From: Streptomyces griseoaurantiacus
GTDB taxonomy: Bacteria; Actinomycetota; Actinomycetes; Streptomycetales; Streptomycetaceae
Assembly (NCBI GenBank): GCA_014656015.1
Contig: BNBP01000003.1
Location: 1 to 64,000 of the forward strand
Length of the DNA: 64,000 nt
Direction of reading: 5' to 3'
The notes under the pieces are model-generated. The model had not been told where the DNA came from. It saw only the letters and a list, made by a program, of their open reading frames with translations, and did not search any database. This document shows positions 35,254 to 43,031 of this stretch, in pieces (the stretch's first letter is position 1; every line of letters starts with the position of its first letter). The position numbers were made by a program, and so were the translations under genes.

Positions 35254-36027
35254 ATGCGCGCACTGCGAATAATTCTCATCATCGTCGTGGTCCTCGGCGG
35301 GCTCTTCGTCATCGCCGACCGCGTCGCCGTGCACCTCGCCCAGAACGAGGCCGCCGACCGCATCAAGACCAACGAGCACCTCACCGAGACCCCCAGCGTC
35401 TCCATCGACGGCTTCCCCTTCCTCACCCAGGTCGCGGGCGGCGAACTCGACGAGATCCACGTCGGCATCAAGGACTACGAGGTCGACACCGGCACCGCGG
35501 GCGGGAACGGCGGCGCGGGCGGGAACGGCGGCGCGGACACCATCCGCATCGACGACCTCGAGGCGGACATGCACGGCGTCGACTTCTCCGGCGACTACTC
35601 CTCCGCCACCGCGCGCACCGCGACCGGCACGGCGACCATCTCCTACGCGGAACTCCTGAAGGCGGCGAAGTCGGAGCCGACGGAGGTCGTGCCCGGCGTC
35701 ACCGCGAAGGTCCTCGGTCTCTCGGACGGCGGCAACGGCAAGATCAAGGTGAAGGTCAGGCTGGAGGGCTCGGTGCTCGGCCAGAAGATCGCGCAGACCA
35801 CCTCCCTGCTCAGCTCGGTCACCGTCGAGGGCGACACCGTCAAGGTGCACGCCGACTCGCTGCCGAAGACCGGTGTGGACCTCGCCGAGCAGAAGATCCG
35901 CTCGATCACCGACTTCCAGCAGGTCATCGACAAGCTCCCCGGTGGCATCAGGATCGACAAGGTCGAGGCCGCGGAGGAGGGCGTGCACATCACCGCCAAG
36001 GGGACCGACGTCAGCGTGACGGGCTGA
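35254..36027 (+). CDS. DUF2993 (LmeA-like) secreted/anchored protein
   Basis: 257 residues: an N-terminal signal-anchor (RIILIIVVVLGGLFVIADRV) and a DUF2993 domain (SIDGFPFLTQVAGGELDEIH, HGVDFSGDYSSATARTATGT). A Gly/Asn insert (GGNGGAGGNGG) sits near residue 85. The mycobacterial relative LmeA binds phospholipids and supports lipoglycan assembly, so an envelope lipid role is likely. Confidence 0.82.
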   Translation: MRALRIILIIVVVLGGLFVIADRVAVHLAQNEAADRIKTNEHLTETPSVSIDGFPFLTQVAGGELDEIHVGIKDYEVDTGTAGGNGGAGGNGGADTIRIDDLEADMHGVDFSGDYSSATARTATGTATISYAELLKAAKSEPTEVVPGVTAKVLGLSDGGNGKIKVKVRLEGSVLGQKIAQTTSLLSSVTVEGDTVKVHADSLPKTGVDLAEQKIRSITDFQQVIDKLPGGIRIDKVEAAEEGVHITAKGTDVSVTG

Positions 36028-36081
36028 ACGGCGGGCACCGCGGGCCGACGGGCCGGCCCCCCGGCGCGAGACGCGGGCCCT

Positions 36082-36170
36082 CCGGAATGAGACGGCCGTC
36101 CGAGATGAGACGGCCGTCCGCGATGAGACGGCCTTCCGGAATGAGGCGGCCCTCCGGAATGAGACGGGCT
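36082..36170. repeat. 18-bp tandem repeat, five imperfect copies
   Basis: Units such as CCGGAATGAGACGGCCGT begin at 36082, 36100, 36118, 36136 and 36154. They fill part of the 429-bp non-coding stretch 36028-36456. Each unit contains a small GACGGCCGTC palindrome at the junction in the first copies. Nothing else was recognised in this gap except the promoter at 36421. Confidence 0.85.
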
Positions 36171-36420
36171 CCCGCAGGGTAGAACCGCCCCTGGACGCGC
36201 CCAGGGGTGGCCGAAAGGCATCCCGAACACCGTCCCCGCCAGTCCGACTGTCCGTCAGCCGAGACGCCCCCGTCCGCTCAGCAGATGCCCCGCTCACGCG
36301 GCGCGGCCGACAATGGCCGCGAAACCGGGCAGCGGCGGACCCGGCACGGGACCCGCGGGACCTCTGCCACCTCGGTCGTCCCACATCGTGGACGATCGTG
36401 TCTCGCGATATGACACGCCG

Positions 36421-36450
36421 GTGACACGCGCGCCCGTCCGTCCTTACGAT
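36421..36450 (+). promoter_or_regulatory. Promoter of the Cys leader peptide / cysA operon
   Basis: GTGACA (36421-36426) and TACGAT (36445-36450) are separated by 18 bp, a good housekeeping promoter. The -10 ends 6 nt before ATG 36457, so transcription should begin at the start codon itself (leaderless). Confidence 0.7.
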
Positions 36451-36456
36451 CGCTGC

Positions 36457-36564
36457 ATGCAGTGCTACTCGAGCGTCTCCCGACTGCGGGGACAGGCGGA
36501 TCTGACGAAGCGGCGGGCAGTCGACCTGTGCCGCGTCGCCGCCATGCTCTGTCGCACTTTCTGA
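36457..36564 (+). CDS. Cys-containing leader peptide (35 aa) before cysA
   Basis: It starts MQCYSSVSRLRGQADLTKRR and ends AVDLCRVAAMLCRTF. Three Cys codons, two of them near the stop in LCR contexts, resemble 'putative leader peptides' annotated before sulfur-metabolism genes in actinobacteria. It is followed directly by a GC hairpin and 147 bp later by the sulfurtransferase gene. The likely role is Cys-responsive attenuation: stalling at Cys codons would alter the downstream RNA fold. The family resemblance is from memory; the mechanism is inferred. Confidence 0.7.
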   Translation: MQCYSSVSRLRGQADLTKRRAVDLCRVAAMLCRTF

Positions 36565-36565
36565 C

Positions 36566-36583
36566 CGGAGGCCGCCGCCTCCG
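36566..36583 (+). promoter_or_regulatory. Hairpin directly after the leader peptide stop
   Basis: CGGAGGC-CGCC-GCCTCCG forms a perfect 7-bp stem starting 2 nt after the TGA. A ribosome terminating or stalling near the end of the leader peptide would occlude it. The rest of 36584-36710 is GC-rich and can form competing stems. Confidence 0.5.
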
Positions 36584-36710
36584 CGTTCCCCCGGGCGCCC
36601 TCGCCCTCGAGAGCCCCACCCCGCGCCGTACGCGCCCCTCCCGGGGCACGGCCGCGCGCCCCGTACGAATTCGGCACCATCCCGCCGTAACTGCCCCGGA
36701 GGAGAAAAGC

Positions 36711-37556
36711 ATGAGCCGCAGCGACGTACTGGTCGACGCCGACTGGGTCCAGGAGCACCTGGACGACCCGAACGTGGCGCTCGTGGAGGTCGACGAGGAC
36801 ACCGCCGCGTACGACAAGAACCACATCAAGAACGCGATCCGCATCGACTGGACCAAGGACCTCCAGGACCCGGTCCGCCGCGACTTCGTCGACCAGGAGG
36901 GCTTCGAGAAGCTCCTGTCGGCCAAGGGCATCGCCAACGACACCACCGTCGTCCTCTACGGCGGCAACAACAACTGGTTCGCCTCGTACGCGTACTGGTA
37001 CTTCAAGCTGTACGGCCACCAGGACGTCAAGCTCCTCGACGGCGGCCGCAAGAAGTGGGAGCTGGACTCCCGCGACCTGGTCGACGGCTCCGAGGTCCCG
37101 AACCGCCCGGCCACCCAGTACAAGGCCAAGCCGCAGGACGCCTCGATCCGCGCCTTCCGCGACGACGTCGTCGACGCGATCGGCTCGAAGAACCTCGTCG
37201 ACGTGCGCTCGCCCGACGAGTTCTCCGGCAAGCTGCTCGCCCCGGCCCACCTGCCGCAGGAGCAGTCGCAGCGTCCGGGCCACGTCCCGACGGCCGCGAA
37301 CATCCCGTGGTCGAAGAACGCCAACGACGACGGCACGTTCAAGTCGGACGACGAGCTCAAGGAGCTCTACACCGCCGAGAACGTGGACCTCGCCAAGGAC
37401 ACCATCGCCTACTGCCGCATCGGTGAGCGCTCCGCGCTCACCTGGTTCGTGCTGCACGAGCTGCTGGGCCAGGAGAACGTCAAGAACTACGACGGTTCCT
37501 GGACCGAGTACGGCTCCCTCGTGGGTGTGCCGATCGAGCTCGGCACCGGCAAGTAA
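36711..37556 (+). CDS. cysA: Thiosulfate sulfurtransferase (rhodanese) CysA
   Basis: 281 residues with two rhodanese domains: an inactive N-terminal one (about 1-140; VALVEVDEDTAAYDKNHIKN, VVLYGGNNNWFASYAYW) and a catalytic C-terminal one (about 155-281) with the active Cys in IAYCRIGERSALTWF. It transfers sulfane sulfur to thiophilic acceptors. This is the actinobacterial CysA/SseA rhodanese, not the sulfate-ABC ATPase of the same name. GGAGGAG precedes the ATG. It is followed by the DUF1416 gene (SseC-like), as in M. tuberculosis cysA2-sseC2. Confidence 0.93.
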   Translation: MSRSDVLVDADWVQEHLDDPNVALVEVDEDTAAYDKNHIKNAIRIDWTKDLQDPVRRDFVDQEGFEKLLSAKGIANDTTVVLYGGNNNWFASYAYWYFKLYGHQDVKLLDGGRKKWELDSRDLVDGSEVPNRPATQYKAKPQDASIRAFRDDVVDAIGSKNLVDVRSPDEFSGKLLAPAHLPQEQSQRPGHVPTAANIPWSKNANDDGTFKSDDELKELYTAENVDLAKDTIAYCRIGERSALTWFVLHELLGQENVKNYDGSWTEYGSLVGVPIELGTGK

Positions 37557-37607
37557 CCCCTCACGACCGACGACACCGACCTTTCAAGACCTCTTCAGGA
37601 GTAGGAC

Positions 37608-37895
37608 ATGTGCGGAGCGAAGGCCGGCGGCCCGGACGCCTCGACGATCAAGCCCGGTGAGACCACCATCCAGGGCCAGGTGACCCGGGACGGCGAGCCC
37701 GTGACCGGCTACGTCCGGCTGCTGGACTCGACCGGCGAGTTCACCGCGGAGGTCCCCACCTCCGCGACGGGGCAGTTCCGCTTCTACGCGGCCGAGGGCA
37801 CCTGGACCGTGCGGGCCCTGGTGCCCGGCGGCAGCGCGGACCGCACGGTCGTCGCCCAGCAGGGCGGCCTCGCGGAGGTCGCGATCGCGGTCTGA
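37608..37895 (+). CDS. DUF1416 (SseC-like) protein
   Basis: 95 residues starting MCGAKAGGPD and containing a beta-sandwich (IQGQVTRDGEPVTGYVRLLD, TGQFRFYAAEGTWTVRAL). DUF1416 proteins follow CysA-type rhodaneses throughout actinobacteria and are presumed to act in the same sulfur pathway. The N-terminal Cys near residue 2 could be functional. It is 51 bp after cysA and followed by a strong terminator. Confidence 0.9.
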   Translation: MCGAKAGGPDASTIKPGETTIQGQVTRDGEPVTGYVRLLDSTGEFTAEVPTSATGQFRFYAAEGTWTVRALVPGGSADRTVVAQQGGLAEVAIAV

Positions 37896-37930
37896 GGACG
37901 CGGGCGCGGACCCGTCCGCGCCGCGCATCC

Positions 37931-37983
37931 ACGGCGAGGGGCCGCACCCACCGGGAGGACCGGCGGGTGCGGCCCCTCGCCGT
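37931..37983 (+). terminator. Terminator of the cysA-DUF1416 operon
   Basis: ACGGCGAGGGGCCGCACCC and its perfect complement form a 19-bp stem (37931-37949 with 37965-37983) around a 15-nt loop, 36 bp after the DUF1416 stop. Confidence 0.88.
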
Positions 37984-38030
37984 CGTCTCCGCCGGGTCGC
38001 GGAGGGGCGATCCGGCCTACCCTGAGAAGC

Positions 38031-38288
38031 ATGTACGCACGTCGGCGCCGGACCTATTTCGTGATGATGGGGACCTGCATCGCACTCTTCGTACTGGCCT
38101 GGGCGGTCGTACGGCTCTGGTCGGTCCCGGCCGCCATCGGCATGTGCCTGGTGGCCATGGTCATTCCCCCGGCGGCCGCGATGTTCGCCAACCGGCGCGG
38201 CCCCGAGGACCGCTGGTGGGACGACCCTTCCGGCGACCCCAAGTCCGACGAATGGTGGGACGAGCTGGACGGCAGGAAGCGCCACTGA
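38031..38288 (+). CDS. DUF3099 small membrane protein
   Basis: 85 residues with two membrane helices (TYFVMMGTCIALFVLAWAVV and SVPAAIGMCLVAMVIPPAAA) and an acidic tail with tryptophans (EDRWWDDPSG, DEWWDELDG). Matches DUF3099 of actinobacteria, function unknown. TACCCT 7 nt before ATG suggests a leaderless message. It converges with the DsrE gene. Confidence 0.82.
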   Translation: MYARRRRTYFVMMGTCIALFVLAWAVVRLWSVPAAIGMCLVAMVIPPAAAMFANRRGPEDRWWDDPSGDPKSDEWWDELDGRKRH

Positions 38289-38378
38289 CGCAGGCCGGGG
38301 CACCGAAACCCATGCCGGTGCGCGTGCGCGTGCGCTTGCCGGCACCGGTGTCGGTGGGGGGTCTGCCCCCGCCCCGTC

Positions 38379-38741
38379 TCAGTAGACGAGCGCCTGCGTC
38401 TCGTCCGCCATGGCCTCCTGCACGAACACCTGCGCGCCCGCGATCCGGACGCCCTCGATGACGTCCTTCTCCGTGATGTCCCGGCGGGCGGCGCACTGCG
38501 TGCACAGCGTGATGCGGCCCGCCGCCATGATCGACTCGATCAGGCCGGGCAGCGGCGCGGCGTGCGGCAACTCGAACTCCGCCGCCCGGCCCGGCACCGC
38601 GAACCACGCGGACTCCCCGGTCAGCCACAGGGACACGTCCACGCCACTGGCCACGGCCACGGCCGCCACGGTGAACGCCTGCGAGCAGCGCTCGGGCGCG
38701 TCGGCCCCTGCGGTCACCTTGATCACGAGCTTCTTCGCCAT
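38379..38741 (-). CDS. DsrE-family protein
   Basis: 120 residues with the DsrE/F-like fold (MAKKLVIKVTAGADAPERCS, LPGLIESIMAAGRITLCTQC, AARRDITEKDVIEGVRIAGA). The CTQC pair matches the position of the reactive Cys used in sulfur relay by this family. Next to the cysA operon, a role in sulfur trafficking is reasonable. TACGAT lies 6 nt before ATG 38741, suggesting a leaderless transcript. Confidence 0.83.
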   Translation of the reverse strand: MAKKLVIKVTAGADAPERCSQAFTVAAVAVASGVDVSLWLTGESAWFAVPGRAAEFELPHAAPLPGLIESIMAAGRITLCTQCAARRDITEKDVIEGVRIAGAQVFVQEAMADETQALVY

Positions 38742-38830
38742 GCCCGAATCGTAATCAACGCGTCCACAACCGGGGACGGGACCTGTGGGTCTTCTGTGCG
38801 CGCGGATACGGAATCCGTGCATCACCTTTT

Positions 38831-39658
38831 GTGGGGGACGTGTTGGAACCACCCGAGGAAAGACCCGACGCGCCGGAAGCGCCCGAAGCACCGCCTGTCG
38901 CACCCTCCGCTCCGTCTGCCGCCCCGCCTTCCGGCCCCTCCGCGCCGTCGGCGCGGCGGCGCCGCGGCCCGCTGCTGATCGCCGGGGCCGCCGTGCTCGG
39001 GCTGATCGCCGGGGCCTGCGCCGGATACCTGATCCAGGCCGACCGCGCGCCGACCGCACTGCCCTCCCTCTCCCAGCCGGTCCTCGAGCAGGCCGAGGGG
39101 GAGCCCGAACCGCTGTCCCCCGCCCGGGACCCCTGGCTGCGGACCGAGGGCGACCTGCGCAAGCTGCTGCTGAAGAAGCCGGCCGGGGCCAAGGACGCGG
39201 AATGGGTCGAGTCCGTGGCCGGCGACGGCTGGATGGACCTGGCCACGTACGCCGAGACCTACAAGGACCCCGCCGGCGCCTACGCGCACGAGGCGGAGAA
39301 CGAGTTCCGCCGGGCCGCCGTCGTGGGCTGGCAGCAGGGCGACCGGACCGGCGTGGAGATCCGCCTCGTGCAGTACCGGCAGGAGGAGTACGCGGGGGCG
39401 GCCGTCACCAACCGGTCCAACCTGTACTGGTCCGACCGCGAGAGCGACAGCCGTAGCTCGGTGCTCCCCGGCACGGAGGAGGGCCGGGTGTACGTCCACA
39501 CCCGGCCCAGGACGAAGGCCGGCCATCTGCCGGAGTACCACGCGGAGGCGTACGCCTGGCGCGGCGACGTCTGCCTGGAGATCTACGTCACCGGCACCCG
39601 GCCGGTCGCCAGGGCCACCGTCACGCGCCTGGCCGAGCGACAGCTGGAGCGCCTGTGA
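38831..39658 (+). CDS. Single-pass membrane protein, first of a three-gene set
   Basis: 275 residues: a Pro/Ala/Glu-rich cytoplasmic N terminus (about 45), one TM helix (LLIAGAAVLGLIAGACAGYL) and an extracellular domain (EWVESVAGDGWMDLATYAET, RRAAVVGWQQGDRTGVEIRL, VYVHTRPRTKAGHLPEYHAE). The layout and segments such as GW-x8-R-x-x-L-x-Q and YVHT resemble the third gene (40539-41666), so they are paralogues. GTG 38831 is the first start; GTG 38840 is possible. The stop overlaps the next gene (GTGA). Function unknown. Confidence 0.7.
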   Translation: MGDVLEPPEERPDAPEAPEAPPVAPSAPSAAPPSGPSAPSARRRRGPLLIAGAAVLGLIAGACAGYLIQADRAPTALPSLSQPVLEQAEGEPEPLSPARDPWLRTEGDLRKLLLKKPAGAKDAEWVESVAGDGWMDLATYAETYKDPAGAYAHEAENEFRRAAVVGWQQGDRTGVEIRLVQYRQEEYAGAAVTNRSNLYWSDRESDSRSSVLPGTEEGRVYVHTRPRTKAGHLPEYHAEAYAWRGDVCLEIYVTGTRPVARATVTRLAERQLERL

Positions 39659-40542
39659 GCACCGAAGAACCGACCCCGCCGACCCCGTCGACCTCGCCGA
39701 TCACACCGGCACCGCCGATCACACCGGCACCGCCGACCACGCCGACCACGCCGACCACGCCGACCACGCCGACCACGCCGGCTTCGGCCGCCGAGGAACC
39801 GGCCGCCTCCGCCCGCCCCGGCGGGCGTGCCCGGGTGGGGCGGCTCCTCGGGGTGGCCGTGCTGGCCCTCGCCGTCCTCGGCGGCGTGGGGTACACCGCC
39901 GTCGCCGTCGACGGGGCCGACCGCACGGCGGGCGCCCCCTCGTGGAAGATCCCGGCGAAGCACGACGCCAAGGTGCCCGCCGCGACCGGCCTCGCCTCGC
40001 TGCTCGTGCCCTACGGCACCGACGACTACGAGCGGGGACCCGACCTCGGCGAGTTCGGCGCGGACGCCGAGCTCAGCGGCGCCCGGGCCACCGCCCTGCG
40101 CAAGGAGGCGCTGCGCGGGCTGCCGCGCACCCAGCGCGGGAAGCTGGAACGGGAGATCGACAAGCAGCACATCAAGGGCATGGCGATGCGCAGCTACCTC
40201 AACAACAGCTACCACGACGAGGTCGGCACCGCGAGCATCACGCTGGTCCGCATGGACCGGGCCTCCGTGCGGACCTCGGTCGCCGGGCAGGGCCGGCTCC
40301 TGGACGTCCTGGGCGACATCCTGCGCGCGGGGCCCCGCATCGAGGGACACAAGGACGCCCGGTGCTACCTGCCGCCGAAGGACGCCGGCGAGAAACTGGA
40401 CATGATGTACTGCTTCGCCCGCCAGGGAGACGTGCTGGTCACGGCCACGGCGGACGGGGTGTCGCCGATGAGCACCAAGGGAGCCGCGCAGCTCCTGAAG
40501 AAGCAGCTCGACCGCATCGCGGAGCCGGGGGAGGCGGTATGA
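39655..40542 (+). CDS. Single-pass membrane protein, second of a three-gene set
   Basis: 295 residues: an N-terminal TPTTPTTP tail (residues 5-45) encoded by 9-bp tandem repeats, one TM helix (LLGVAVLALAVLGGVGYTAV) and an extracellular domain (LASLLVPYGTDDYERGPDLG, KQHIKGMAMRSYLNNSYHDE, ARCYLPPKDAGEKLDMMYCF). Two Cys in the last segment could pair. The start overlaps the preceding stop by 4 bp and the stop overlaps the next start by 4 bp. Not recognised. Confidence 0.7.
   Translation: MSTEEPTPPTPSTSPITPAPPITPAPPTTPTTPTTPTTPTTPASAAEEPAASARPGGRARVGRLLGVAVLALAVLGGVGYTAVAVDGADRTAGAPSWKIPAKHDAKVPAATGLASLLVPYGTDDYERGPDLGEFGADAELSGARATALRKEALRGLPRTQRGKLEREIDKQHIKGMAMRSYLNNSYHDEVGTASITLVRMDRASVRTSVAGQGRLLDVLGDILRAGPRIEGHKDARCYLPPKDAGEKLDMMYCFARQGDVLVTATADGVSPMSTKGAAQLLKKQLDRIAEPGEAV
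39733..39777 (+). repeat. 9-bp coding tandem repeat CCGACCACG x 5
   Basis: Five perfect copies encode the Thr-Thr-Pro tail of the 39655-40542 protein. An 18-bp unit (ATCACACCGGCACCGCCG) is duplicated just before it. Confidence 0.9.
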
Positions 40543-41666
40543 CCGACCAGCAGCAGGAAGCGCCGATACGGCGGGATGCTCCCGCCGAGCAGGAGGCCCC
40601 GGCGGAACGGGATGCTCCCGCCGGGCAGGAGGCCGCCGCCGAACGGGAAGCCCCCACCACGCAGGACGCCCTCGCCGGTCAGGAGGCTCCCGCCGAGGAG
40701 GCCTCCCCCACCGGGCTGGACGCGGTCACGGGCCGGGAGGCTCCCGCCGAGGAGGCCTCCCCCACCGGGCTGGACGCGGTCACGGGCCGGGAGGGTCCCG
40801 CCGAGGAGGCCTCCCCCACCGGGCAGGCTGCGGTCGCCGGCCGGGAGACTCCCGTCGAGGACGGCTCCGTGGCCCCGCCGACCTCGCCCGCCCCGATGAG
40901 GAAGGACCGCCGAGCCCTGTGGACGGCGCTGCGGTGGACCGCCGCCGCCCTCGTGTTCGCGGCGGTCGGGGCGTCCACGGCGTACGGCCTCACCCGTGCC
41001 GAGCGGACGGACCTGCCCGGGCTGGCCACCGCCTCGGACGGCCGCTGGGACTACCCGGAGCTGACCCGGCCGCCGCTGCCCTCCGGCCGCCCCGGGCCCC
41101 TGGACACGGCCAACAAGGCCGGGTCGCACTACGCCGACCTGCGCGCGCTCGTCCTGCCCGCGCCGAAGGGGGCCCGCGTCGACACGGCACTGCGCGGCAA
41201 GGACGGCTGGCTGCCGGCGAAGGACTTCCTGTCGGTGTACGCCGAGAAGGAGGACCGGGAGGACCTCGGCGCGAAGCTCGCCGACCACGGGCTGCGGCAC
41301 GTGGCCGCCCGGGGCTGGACCATGCCCGACGGCACACGCACCCGGATCTACCTGCTCCAGTTCGGCTCGGCCACCGTCGCGGAGGACCTGTACCGGAACG
41401 AGCTGAGCCACACCATCGACGAGCCTCCCGCGCTGCGCGGAGCCGCCCTGTCCGTCTTCGACGAGGACTGGCCGGAGCAGGCGGCCGTCCCCGGGGAGAA
41501 CCGCTCGCTCTACGTCGAGTCCGAGCCGTACGGCGCCGAGCAGGTGCGGCAGGCGTATCTGTCCGCCGGGGACGTCGTCGCGCTGGTGACGCAGTCCCGC
41601 AAGGGCGGGGCGAAGGCCGTGCCGTTCCAGCAGACGGTCGTGCTCCAGGGCGAGCTGCTGGGCTGA
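40539..41666 (+). CDS. Single-pass membrane protein, third of a three-gene set
   Basis: 375 residues: a 125-residue acidic cytoplasmic tail containing three 18-residue repeats (EAPAEEASPTGLDAVTGR), one TM helix (ALRWTAAALVFAAVGASTAYG) and an extracellular domain (GWLPAKDFLSVYAEKEDRED, HVAARGWTMPDGTRTRIYLL, ENRSLYVESEPYGAEQVRQA). It is paralogous to the 38831-39658 product. ATG 40539 overlaps the previous stop (ATGA). The three coupled genes probably encode one membrane complex. Confidence 0.72.
   Translation: MTDQQQEAPIRRDAPAEQEAPAERDAPAGQEAAAEREAPTTQDALAGQEAPAEEASPTGLDAVTGREAPAEEASPTGLDAVTGREGPAEEASPTGQAAVAGRETPVEDGSVAPPTSPAPMRKDRRALWTALRWTAAALVFAAVGASTAYGLTRAERTDLPGLATASDGRWDYPELTRPPLPSGRPGPLDTANKAGSHYADLRALVLPAPKGARVDTALRGKDGWLPAKDFLSVYAEKEDREDLGAKLADHGLRHVAARGWTMPDGTRTRIYLLQFGSATVAEDLYRNELSHTIDEPPALRGAALSVFDEDWPEQAAVPGENRSLYVESEPYGAEQVRQAYLSAGDVVALVTQSRKGGAKAVPFQQTVVLQGELLG
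40683..40844 (+). repeat. 54-bp coding tandem repeat, three copies
   Basis: Copies begin at 40683, 40737 and 40791. The first two are virtually identical; the third has diverged in its last 20 bases. They encode the acidic repeats of the cytoplasmic tail. Confidence 0.9.
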
Positions 41667-41777
41667 GCGGCCCGGAGAGGAGGGCCGGACCCCGGCCGCG
41701 TAAGCTGGGGCCCGGCCCTGTAGTGCCACTGCCGTGTCCGTGCGTACCGCTCGTACCGCTCGCCCGAGGAGCACCCC

Positions 41778-41876
41778 GTGGAGATCTTCTTCGAAACCCT
41801 GCTGGTCCTGGTCTGCGTGGGCGTGCTCGCCTTCGCGTACCTGACCGTGAAGAAGCTGTACCAGGGCCAGCGCTGA
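41778..41876 (+). CDS. 32-aa single-helix membrane protein
   Basis: GTG 41778, preceded by GAGGAG, encodes VEIFFETLLVLVCVGVLAFA followed by YLTVKKLYQGQR: one membrane helix and a short basic tail. It lies 22 bp upstream of the FABP-like gene. The ribosome site and clean topology favour a real small protein. Confidence 0.65.
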   Translation: MEIFFETLLVLVCVGVLAFAYLTVKKLYQGQR

Positions 41877-41898
41877 CCGTCGTCCAGGAGCCCCGCTC

Positions 41899-42474
41899 AT
41901 GATCGAGATCCCGTCCGACCTCCACAAGGGCCTCGTCCCGCTCGCCTTCCTGCTCGGCAACTGGGCCGGCGCCGGCGTGCACGACTTCCCCGGCTCCGAG
42001 AAGTGCAACTTCGGCCAGGAGGTCTCCTTCACGCACGACGGCCGGGACTTCCTGGAGTACCACTCGCGCAGCTGGGTGCTGGACGGCGAGGGCAAGAAGG
42101 TGCGGCCGCTGGAGAGCGAGTCCGGCTTCTGGCGGATCGACGCCGACCGCAAGGTCGAGGTCACCATGGTCCGCGACGACGGTGTCGTCGAGGTCTGGTA
42201 CGGCGAACTGGCCGACAAGAAGCCCCAGGTCGACCTCGTGACCGACGCCGTCGCCCGGACCGCCGCCTCCGGTCCGTACACCGGCGGCAAGCGCCTGTAC
42301 GGGTACGTCAACAGCGACCTGATGTGGGTCGGCGAGAAGCAGACCCCGGAGGTCGAGCTGCGCCCCTACATGTCGGCCCACCTGAAGAAGGTCGTCTCCC
42401 CGGAGGACGTCGAGCGCTGGGCCAAGGCCTTGCCCGAGGACATGCCGGACGACGGCATCGCGTTCTTCAAGTGA
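41899..42474 (+). CDS. FABP-like / nitrobindin-type beta-barrel protein
   Basis: 191 residues of the DUF1794/THAP4-like nitrobindin family: the GNWAGAG lead motif (residues 20-26), EVSFTHDGRDFLEYHSRSWV, SESGFWRIDADRKVEVTMV and YVNSDLMWV strands. Relatives form a 10-strand barrel and some bind haem and scavenge NO or peroxynitrite; others are merely fatty-acid-binding-like. The conserved distal His ligand cannot be fixed by eye. It is just upstream of nur. Confidence 0.85.
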   Translation: MIEIPSDLHKGLVPLAFLLGNWAGAGVHDFPGSEKCNFGQEVSFTHDGRDFLEYHSRSWVLDGEGKKVRPLESESGFWRIDADRKVEVTMVRDDGVVEVWYGELADKKPQVDLVTDAVARTAASGPYTGGKRLYGYVNSDLMWVGEKQTPEVELRPYMSAHLKKVVSPEDVERWAKALPEDMPDDGIAFFK

Positions 42475-42556
42475 CGGTCCCGGCGCCCCGCGCCGGGCGC
42501 TCCCGCCTTTCCGCGGGGCCCGGTTCGACGACGGGACAGCCCTTAGACTGGAGCGC

Positions 42557-43003
42557 GTGGTGGCCACCGACTGGAAGACCGATCTGCGGCAGCGCGGTTA
42601 CCGGCTGACGCCGCAGCGCCAGCTCGTGCTCGAAGCGGTCGACACCCTGGAGCACGCGACTCCGGACGACATCCTGGCCGAGGTGCGCAAGACGGCCTCC
42701 GGGGTGAACATCTCCACGGTCTACCGGACCCTGGAGCTGCTGGAGGAGCTGGAACTCGTCTCGCACGCGCACCTCGGGCACGGGGCGCCGACCTACCACC
42801 TCGCCGACCGGCACCACCATCTGCACCTGGTGTGCCGGGACTGCACCAACGTCATCGAGGCCGACGTCGGGGTGGCCGCCGAGTTCACCGCCAAGCTGCG
42901 CGCGGAGTTCGGCTTCGACACCGACATGAAGCACTTCGCGATCTTCGGCCGTTGCGAGGCCTGCACGGCCCGGGCGCACGGCGGGAGCCCGGGGGAGAAA
43001 TAA
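42557..43003 (+). CDS. nur: Nickel-responsive Fur-family regulator Nur
   Basis: 148 residues. The winged helix (RQRGYRLTPQRQLVLEAVDT, VNISTVYRTLELLEELELV) is followed by the metal domain with HAHLGHGAPTYHL, DRHHHLHLVC and KHFAIFGRCEAC. The His pairs in HAH and HHHLH match the Ni and M sites of S. coelicolor Nur, which it closely resembles. Ni-Nur represses sodF and nickel transporters and allows sodN. GTG 42557 lies 7 nt after TAGACT, suggesting a leaderless mRNA. Confidence 0.93.
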   Translation: MVATDWKTDLRQRGYRLTPQRQLVLEAVDTLEHATPDDILAEVRKTASGVNISTVYRTLELLEELELVSHAHLGHGAPTYHLADRHHHLHLVCRDCTNVIEADVGVAAEFTAKLRAEFGFDTDMKHFAIFGRCEACTARAHGGSPGEK

Positions 43004-43031
43004 ACGGGGCGGAAATCCGGTCGTAGGCTGT

